Positions 4,097 to 8,823 of a DNA stretch of 8,823 bases are shown here, piece by piece. The notes under the pieces were generated by a model. The model searched no databases and had not been told where the DNA came from. It saw only the letters and a program-made list of their open reading frames with translations. The stretch comes from JBAWAP01 sp049589355. Its GTDB lineage: Bacteria > Chloroflexota > Anaerolineae > VGOG01. The DNA lies in the NCBI GenBank assembly GCA_049589355.1, contig JBAWAP010000235.1, positions 1-8,823 on the forward strand. The letters run 5' to 3'. How positions within the stretch are numbered: position 1 is the stretch's first letter; every line of letters starts with the position of its first letter. The position numbers and the translations under genes were made by a program.

Positions 4097-4852
4097 ATGA
4101 ACGGCTACTTCTATCTAGCAGTCGGACTGGTGGCATTGGTCTTCCTGGCCTGTCGCACCGGGCGCATCTGGGTGGACACAAGCAAGCGAGGCTTTGGGCT
4201 GGCGCGTCGGCTGGGATGGGCGCTCTTCGGAGCAATGGCTCCCTCCCGTTACTGGTGGGGGGCGCGGATTGAGGCGCTGTCTCCTCACGAGCAGGCCAGC
4301 TTACTTGCTCGCGAAACCGCTGCGCTGGGGGTGAGTCGCGCCGACAACCTGCGCTGCCCCCTCTGTGATGCTGAGGTGCCCCACGCCTGGGCGCTGGCCT
4401 CCGATGGTCGCCCTACCGTCGCGCCAGGCCCCATCGAATGTCTGCGCTGCGACTTTCGGCTCGACTCATGCCGTCACTGTGCCCATTTCCTCCCCGGCCC
4501 ACCTCAAGGGTGGAGAAACTTAAGCTGGCGTAGCGACGACTGGACTTTCGGGCGCTGCAATCACTACAAGTCGTCGCAGCCGGTGGAACAAGCCTGCGCA
4601 CCGGGAATGGCCCGCCAATTGAAGGCCCGGGGCTACGAGCTCATTCAAGCCCCGCAGCCCATTACCGACAGTTTCCTTCCCCCCGGCATCTGCACCGCCT
4701 TCAAGCCCGAACGCAGGAGACTGCGGGCCGGTGGTATACACTGGCCTGACGCTCGTCGTGCAGCACTGCTGCATCTGCTCACTCCACCTCTGACCCCAGA
4801 GACAACACCGCCCGAGGAATCTTCCTCGGGCGATGAGCAGTGGCTGCTGTGA
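4097..4852 (+). CDS. membrane-anchored cysteine-rich protein of unknown function
   Basis: A 251-residue protein. One N-terminal membrane segment (YFYLAVGLVALVFLA, about 4-18) is followed by a basic stretch (R20 to R38) and a second moderately hydrophobic region, LGWALFGAMAPSRYWWG (39-55), so it is probably anchored with its bulk in the cytoplasm. The middle carries paired cysteines: CPLC (87-90), CLRC (115-118) and CRHC (125-128), plus C154, C167 and C199. The first two pairs look like a split zinc knuckle. The rest could bind another zinc or an iron-sulfur cluster. The C-terminal 25 residues are Pro/Ser/Thr/Glu-rich and probably disordered. No catalytic motif is recognised. The start at 4097 was chosen because the promoter at 4060-4088 covers the earlier GTG. 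No Shine-Dalgarno is visible, in keeping with leaderless translation. It converges on the ferredoxin gene with only 8 bases between their stops. Confidence 0.75.
   Translation: MNGYFYLAVGLVALVFLACRTGRIWVDTSKRGFGLARRLGWALFGAMAPSRYWWGARIEALSPHEQASLLARETAALGVSRADNLRCPLCDAEVPHAWALASDGRPTVAPGPIECLRCDFRLDSCRHCAHFLPGPPQGWRNLSWRSDDWTFGRCNHYKSSQPVEQACAPGMARQLKARGYELIQAPQPITDSFLPPGICTAFKPERRRLRAGGIHWPDARRAALLHLLTPPLTPETTPPEESSSGDEQWLL
4811..4830 (+). terminator. perfect hairpin at the 3' end of convergent genes (possible terminator)
   Basis: CCCGAGGA-ATCT-TCCTCGGG forms an 8-bp GC-rich stem with a 4-base loop, 20 bases before the stop of the plus-strand gene and just after the stop of the convergent minus-strand ferredoxin gene. 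There is no run of T on either side, so it is not a standard intrinsic terminator. It may act as a transcript end stabiliser, or be a by-product of the codons it covers (encoding PEESSSG). Confidence 0.3.
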
Positions 4853-4860
4853 TCGCTATC

Positions 4861-5793
4861 TCAGGCAGCGCTGGCGATGAGAGACCAGATCTCCAGCGGT
4901 TCGCCCCTGGTCGGGTCGCGCACCAGGGAGAGTGCTCCCTCAGGGCACTTGGAGACACACACGCCGCACCCCATGCAGACGGTAGTATCCACCGCAACGA
5001 TGCCATCGCTCACCGAGAGCGCTCCAAACTGGCAAAAGTCGGCGCAGATGCCGCAGCCGACGCACAGGTCCACGGCCGCGCGGCTGACGTAGCCGGAGGA
5101 AGCCAGCATCGGGGTACCACGACGCCAGGCCTGCATCGCCCCACAGCAGCAGGCGCAACAATTGCAGATGGCGTAGAAACGGCCCAGCATCGCATCCTTG
5201 AAGAAAGCGTGGTGCACGTGACCCCGGTCGTCCTCGGCGCACAGGATCTCCACTGCCTCCTCCGACGTGATCCAACGGGAACGGCGTGGATGGTGCTCGG
5301 CGACGAAACTGGCGAAAGGCTCACCGACCACCAGGCAGACGTCGAGAGGCTGGCAGGGGTTGGGGCGCGCGGCGCGGCAGGGACACTCCAGGACCACGAT
5401 GTGATCGGGGTTCTGGAGCACGATGTCGCGGGCGAGCGCGTAGGGGATTACCTGCTCCAGGTTGGTCAGGCTGATCTCTTCCTCGACGGTGACCAATTGC
5501 TTTGCCGCCTCCAGTGGCACGACCTTGCCGTGGTAAGTGTCGGCGAAGGTGACGCAGTCAGCGCTATCGAGTGGCCGGGGCGGAAATAGCCGGCCCAACT
5601 GACGAGCGAGCGGCCCAAAGATACGAGCCAGCGGATGCTCTCCGGTCCCGATGCCAATGTAAAGGTAGGGCCATCGGGCGTAGACGTACCCGTGCAGCCA
5701 GTCAAAGAGCGAGTAGCCCGGCGTGCGCCGTGCCTCTCGTGCGAAAGCCCGGGTGGAGGGTCGTACCAGGTTGAACCAAGGCTTGCGTTTCAT
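4861..5793 (-). CDS. cysteine-rich 4Fe-4S ferredoxin-like protein
   Basis: A 310-residue protein that probably carries electrons or binds clusters in a redox complex. The C-terminal part is a two-cluster bacterial ferredoxin domain: C244, C247, C250 and C254 (CVGCGICADFC), then C273, C276, C279 and C283 (CMGCGVCVSKC). Each set is followed by a G-A-L turn in place of the frequent Cys-Pro pattern, although KCPEGAL keeps Pro. Upstream is a second cysteine group: CPCR (137-140), C147 and C153 (CQPLDVC), and CNCCACCC (210-217), seven positions with six cysteines. This arrangement resembles, from memory, a family of anaerobe 4Fe-4S proteins with a CxCR motif and could hold a third cluster. No signal peptide or strong membrane segment is present. 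The ATG at 5793 directly follows the TAG of tex (TAGATG), with GAGGA (5799-5803) inside tex as ribosome-binding site, so it is co-transcribed and probably translationally coupled. The redox partner is unknown. Confidence 0.85.
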   Translation of the reverse strand: MKRKPWFNLVRPSTRAFAREARRTPGYSLFDWLHGYVYARWPYLYIGIGTGEHPLARIFGPLARQLGRLFPPRPLDSADCVTFADTYHGKVVPLEAAKQLVTVEEEISLTNLEQVIPYALARDIVLQNPDHIVVLECPCRAARPNPCQPLDVCLVVGEPFASFVAEHHPRRSRWITSEEAVEILCAEDDRGHVHHAFFKDAMLGRFYAICNCCACCCGAMQAWRRGTPMLASSGYVSRAAVDLCVGCGICADFCQFGALSVSDGIVAVDTTVCMGCGVCVSKCPEGALSLVRDPTRGEPLEIWSLIASAA

Positions 5794-7944
5794 CTATTTC
5801 CTCATGCTCAACCCGATGCGCCCCCGTTCGAGATCGAGGTTAATGACCTTGACCTCCACCACGTCGCCCACAGAGACCACTTCCAGAGGGTTTTTCACGT
5901 AACGGTCGGCCATCTGGGAGACGTGCACCAGGCCATCCTGCTTGACCCCGATGTCCACAAAAGCGCCAAAGTCTACCACGTTGCGCACGGTGCCCTTGAG
6001 GATCATGCCTTCCCGCAGGTCTTCCATCTTCAGAACGTCGCTCCGCAGGATGGGCTTGGGCAGTTCGTCGCGGGGGTCACGACCCGGTTTGATGAGGTTG
6101 TCGAAGATGTCCGTCAGCGTGGGCAGCCCCACCTCCAACACCTCAGCCAGTTGAGCCAGGTCATTCTCGGCCCGAAAGGTTTTGACCCTCTGAGCCAGGT
6201 CTGGCTCGTCACCCTGCACACCCATCAAAGCGAAGAGGCCCTCCACCACGGGATACGACTCCGGATGAATGAAGGTGTTGTCCAGCGGGTTCTCCCCCGC
6301 CGGGATCTTGAGGAAGCCCGCCGATTGCTCGAACGACTTGTCCCCTATCCCCTTGACTTTCCTCAGTTCCTGGCGAGATTCGAACGGCCCGTGCTCATCG
6401 CGATGTCTGACGATGGCTTTGGCCACCCGTTTATTGACGCCCGAAACGTACTGCAAAAGAGCTGGCGAGGCGGTGTTGAGGCCAACCCCCACGTGGTTGA
6501 CCGCCGACTCGACCACAGAATCCAAGGTCTCGGCCAGCTTCTTTTGATCCACGTCGTGCTGGTAGAGGCCCACGCCCACGGAGCGCGGCTCGATCTTCAC
6601 CAGCTCGGCCAGGGGGTCTTGCAGGCGGCGGGCGATGGAGACCGCGCCGCGCATGGAAACGTCCATGTCGGGCAGTTCCTCCCTGGCCAGCGGAGAAGCA
6701 GAATAGACCGACGCGCCGGCCTCGTTGACGATGACGTAGGCCCCTCGTCCGGCCTCGGCGATGACCTCGGCAGCCAGAGCCTCCGTCTCCCGAGAGGCGG
6801 TGCCGTTGCCGATGGCGATGACGTCCACGTTCCCTCTGGTGACCAGGCTTACCAGAAGTTCCCTGGCCTCGTCCCACTGCTTCTGCGGCTCGTGGGGATA
6901 GATGGTCGTGTCCCCCAGAAATTTGCCCGTCTCATCCACCAGGGCCACCTTGCAGCCGGTGCGGTAGCCCGGATCAATGCCCATCACTGTCTTGCTCCGC
7001 AGCGGCGGCTGGAGCAGGAGGTTGCGCAGGTTGGTGGCAAAGACCTTGATGGCGTGATCGTCCGCCTCATCGGTACTGGTGCCTCTCAGCTCACGCTCGA
7101 TGGAAGGGGCAATGAGTCGCTTGTAGCCATCGGCGGCGGCCTCCGTCACCTGAGGGGCGAAAATGGAGCGCCCGTTCTTCAGGTAGCGACCTTCGACCTC
7201 AGCCACGATCACGTCCACCGGCGCTTCCACCTTGATTCTGAGCACACCCTCTTTCTCGCCCCGGTTGATGGCCAGCAAGCGATGAGGCGGGATGGTCTTC
7301 AGCGGCTCGGCGTATTCGTAGTACATAAGGTATTTGCCCTGGGGATCGAGGGAGGCGTCGGCCACCGTGCAGATCAGCAGGCCCCGCTCGAAGGTCCGTT
7401 CTCGCACCACTTTGCGCAGGTCGGCGTCTTCAGAGACGGCCTCGGCCACGATGTCCCGTGCCCCAGCGTAGGCGTCCTCCACCGTGGGCACCTCCTCGCT
7501 GAAGTAGTCCTGGGCAAATTGCTCCAGCGTGCCCTTGGTGACCTCCTGGGCCAGAATGAGCTCTGCCAACGACTCCAGTCCTCGCTCCCTGGCGATGGTG
7601 GCCCGCGTGCGCCGCTTGGGTTTGTAGGGCAGGTATAGATCCTCCACCTCTTGCAGCACCATAGCCGCCCGTATCCTGGCCTCTAATTCCGGCGTCAGCT
7701 TGCCCTGCTCGGCGATGCTATTCAGCACCGTCTCCCTGCGCTCCTCCAGGTGGCGCAGGTAATTCAGGCGAGTCTGAATAGCCCGGAGCTGTTCCTCATC
7801 TAGCCCGCCGGTGACCTCCTTGCGGTATCGGGCGATGAAGGGCACGGTGTTGTCCTCGTCCAACAGTTGGACGGTGCGGGCGATTTGATCGGCTTCCAGG
7901 CCCAATTCGTGGGTGATGGTGGTTATAATCCGATGATTGGTCAT
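5794..7944 (-). CDS. tex: Tex, S1-domain RNA-binding transcription accessory protein
   Basis: A 716-residue protein matching the whole Tex family in length and order. Tex binds nucleic acid and is thought to act with RNA polymerase in the cytoplasm; its exact role is not settled. Residues about 1-200 form the helical N-terminal region (PFIARYRKEVTGGLDE at 35-50, EDLYLPYKPKRRTRATIARE at 101-120). VMGIDPGYRTGCKVALVDE (320-338) opens the YqgF/RNase-H-like domain, which also has IGNGTASRETEAL (378-390). YVSGVNKRVAKAIV (499-512) and LRKVKGIGDKSFEQSAGFLK (527-546) are the helix-hairpin-helix units. LREGMILKGTVRNVVDFGAF (643-662) to the C-terminus is an S1 domain with DIGVKQDGLVHVSQM. The frame continues upstream to an ATG at 8061, but the ATG at 7944 has AGGAG (7950-7954) 5 bases upstream and matches the family N-terminus. 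It stops at TAG directly before the ferredoxin ATG. The 204 bases upstream hold only a short inverted repeat, ATTCCC-TTACT-GGGAAT (8028-8044). Confidence 0.97.
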   Translation of the reverse strand: MTNHRIITTITHELGLEADQIARTVQLLDEDNTVPFIARYRKEVTGGLDEEQLRAIQTRLNYLRHLEERRETVLNSIAEQGKLTPELEARIRAAMVLQEVEDLYLPYKPKRRTRATIARERGLESLAELILAQEVTKGTLEQFAQDYFSEEVPTVEDAYAGARDIVAEAVSEDADLRKVVRERTFERGLLICTVADASLDPQGKYLMYYEYAEPLKTIPPHRLLAINRGEKEGVLRIKVEAPVDVIVAEVEGRYLKNGRSIFAPQVTEAAADGYKRLIAPSIERELRGTSTDEADDHAIKVFATNLRNLLLQPPLRSKTVMGIDPGYRTGCKVALVDETGKFLGDTTIYPHEPQKQWDEARELLVSLVTRGNVDVIAIGNGTASRETEALAAEVIAEAGRGAYVIVNEAGASVYSASPLAREELPDMDVSMRGAVSIARRLQDPLAELVKIEPRSVGVGLYQHDVDQKKLAETLDSVVESAVNHVGVGLNTASPALLQYVSGVNKRVAKAIVRHRDEHGPFESRQELRKVKGIGDKSFEQSAGFLKIPAGENPLDNTFIHPESYPVVEGLFALMGVQGDEPDLAQRVKTFRAENDLAQLAEVLEVGLPTLTDIFDNLIKPGRDPRDELPKPILRSDVLKMEDLREGMILKGTVRNVVDFGAFVDIGVKQDGLVHVSQMADRYVKNPLEVVSVGDVVEVKVINLDLERGRIGLSMRK

Positions 7945-8148
7945 AGTTTCTCCTGGGGATGGCAACAATGGAGAGGAAGCGCACGATGCGGGCCTGCGTG
8001 CAAGGAGCATCCTGGGTTTCCCAAACGATTCCCTTACTGGGAATTCGACTTCGTGCTTCACTATCCGGTGCCCTTTGCCAGCGGGCTCAATGCTCGGTAA
8101 GGCTGTTCTCGAACGGTCCTACTGAGCAGCCCTCAGGGGTGGGCAAAA

Positions 8149-8559
8149 TCAGAGCTCTTTTTTGACCGAGGCCTTGGCAAAAGCGCGGACCGTCCTGGCA
8201 ATCCAAAAGACCGCCCAGGCCCCCATGGCGATGCCAGCCAGGACAATACGCGCCGGATCCATGATCGGCTCGAATTTGATGCCCTCGGGTGTGATCTGGA
8301 TGTAGCCCCGCGGTGTCGCACGTCCGCCACCTCCAGCGCCAGTGACACCGCCCTCACCGGCGGTCTTTTGGTCACCTTCCGCAGCGCCGCTGGAGGGGTG
8401 ACTAGAAGCATCGCCATAGCCAAAGCCGGTACTGATTTCGGTGACGGGGATGACGATGACATCACCTTCTTTGATGGGCTTACCAAACACGGCGTCCACA
8501 CTGAGCCGCTCCAGCATGTGTTCGATGGGCTCAGCCACTGGGGTTACCTTCGCATTCAT
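8149..8559 (-). CDS. GerW/YtfJ-family protein
   Basis: A 136-residue protein of the Spore_YtfJ (GerW) family. In Bacillus, YtfJ is needed for spore germination, but the family also occurs widely in bacteria that do not sporulate, where its role is unknown. The family signature is clear: MLERLSVDAVFGKPIKEGDVIVIPVTEI (15-42) followed by STGFGYGD (43-50). A low-complexity Gly/Ser/Ala-rich linker (51-81) is followed by ATPRGYIQITPEGIKFEP (81-98). A C-terminal membrane segment, IVLAGIAMGAWAVFWIA (105-121), and a basic end, KASVKKEL, make it probably tail-anchored. The ATG at 8559 has a strong AAGGAGG (minus strand of 8567-8573) 7 bases upstream. It lies 204 bases before tex in the same direction. 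Between them I see only a possible short stem, CTGAG-GGCTG-CTCAG (about 8120-8135), so an operon is possible but not shown. Confidence 0.9.
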   Translation of the reverse strand: MNAKVTPVAEPIEHMLERLSVDAVFGKPIKEGDVIVIPVTEISTGFGYGDASSHPSSGAAEGDQKTAGEGGVTGAGGGGRATPRGYIQITPEGIKFEPIMDPARIVLAGIAMGAWAVFWIARTVRAFAKASVKKEL

Positions 8560-8583
8560 GTCCGTGCCTCCTTGTAGCTTGTT

Positions 8584-8676
8584 TCAATTTGCGCCTGTTT
8601 TTCGACGCAGTATGAGTATGAGCAACCAACATGCGGCAGCGACCAGGAACGCAGAAAGAACAATAAACGTGACTAC
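8584..8676 (-). pseudogene. remnant of a small single-pass membrane protein gene
   Basis: A 30-codon minus-strand frame ending at TGA (8584-8586) reads VVTFIVLSAFLVAAACWLL then ILILRRKTGAN: one membrane segment followed by the basic RRK that would stay in the cytoplasm. No start codon exists in the frame, which begins after a TGA at 8677-8679, only a few bases from the dispersed repeat at 8684-8742. It lies 11 bases upstream of the GerW gene's ribosome-binding site, the usual place for an operon partner. It may be the tail of a gene disrupted by repeat insertion, though removing the repeat does not restore a start. Confidence 0.35.
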
Positions 8677-8683
8677 TCAGGCT

Positions 8684-8742
8684 GTCATTGCGAGCGAAGC
8701 GAAGCAATCCCCAAACCGCAAGGAGGAGATTGCTTCGTCGCC
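8684..8742. repeat. dispersed palindromic repeat (CATTGCGAGCGAAGCAATC type)
   Basis: The plus strand begins GTCATTGCGAGCGAAGCGA and ends GAGATTGCTTCGTCGCC. The ends are inverted repeats (GCGAAGCAATC and GATTGCTTCG). This sequence type is known as a small interspersed repeat in many draft bacterial genomes. Identical 8-bp direct repeats CTACTCAG lie on both sides (8673-8680 and 8754-8761), as a target-site duplication would look. It contains no gene, and the sequence from 8743 to the right edge shows nothing else recognisable. Confidence 0.7.
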
Positions 8743-8823
8743 AAAAAACGCTCCTACTCAGAAACTTGATGCGGTAAAAAGAGGCAAATGAATGGGTTTT
8801 GTAAGGTCGTCTTCGTGCGCAGG

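Noticed and set aside
4811..4830. A standard rho-independent terminator
   Set aside because: The stem is perfect, but neither strand has a following T run, and the hairpin is inside coding sequence; kept only as a low-confidence feature.
4840..5589. A 249-codon plus-strand frame after the cysteine-rich gene
   Set aside because: Antisense to the ferredoxin gene, whose cysteine motifs are unmistakable; composition is shadow-like.
5635..7638. A 667-codon open frame on the plus strand
   Set aside because: It lies wholly opposite tex and the ferredoxin gene; its His/Val/Asp-rich product is the usual antisense shadow of a GC-rich gene, and it has no domain.
7945..8061. N-terminal extension of Tex to the ATG at 8061
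   Set aside because: The extra 39 residues do not resemble Tex, and the ATG at 7944 has a good ribosome-binding site and the family's N-terminus.

Overview
The window looks like a chromosomal segment of a GC-rich, probably Chloroflexota (Anaerolineae-like) bacterium, seen through a metagenome or draft contig. That placement is an inference. It rests on the combination of a tex gene, a GerW/YtfJ-like gene, a cysteine-rich ferredoxin and a RelE/Phd pair, not on any marker gene. The two ends are different in kind: the left half (about 1-3,920) is accessory DNA, and the right half (about 4,097-8,560) is ordinary housekeeping-type sequence.

Left half. An IS982-family transposase (+ strand) is cut by the left edge. 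About 160 bases without a convincing gene follow, then a small membrane-protein gene (699-1070, - strand). From 1111 to 3840 lies the main discovery: what I read as an integron gene-cassette array with no integrase gene beside it (a CALIN-type array), entirely on the minus strand. Three long attC-like sites (110-124 bp) and one short one separate four cassettes of about 580-745 bp. In reading order these carry a DUF4177-like protein; a 199-residue unknown protein whose stop codon sits inside its attC site; a pair of small unknown proteins; and a Phd/YefM-RelE toxin-antitoxin pair with its own promoter and operator repeats, followed by a broken ribbon-helix-helix gene. The main support is that the core at the start of each cassette is the reverse complement of the core at its own end (7/7, 7/7, 6/7 and 6/7 bases). 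Integrase recombination at G^TT predicts this and ordinary repeats do not.

The head of the array (3834-3919) holds two 16-bp direct repeats and three consecutive perfect hairpins next to the first crossover point. Behind it is a good sigma-70-type promoter on the minus strand (-10 TATAAT at 4015-4020) pointing into the array. This resembles the attI-plus-Pc layout, but where intI would be expected there is an unrelated gene.

Right half. A divergent promoter (TTGACA, 17 bp, TACACT) starts a probably leaderless membrane-anchored, cysteine-rich gene (4097-4852, +). Facing it are a gerW-like gene (8149-8559), tex (5794-7944) and a polyferredoxin-like gene (4861-5793), all on the minus strand. 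Tex and the ferredoxin abut as TAGATG and are probably translated together. At the right edge are a remnant of a small membrane-protein gene and a palindromic dispersed repeat flanked by 8-bp direct repeats. No rRNA, tRNA or CRISPR array was seen.
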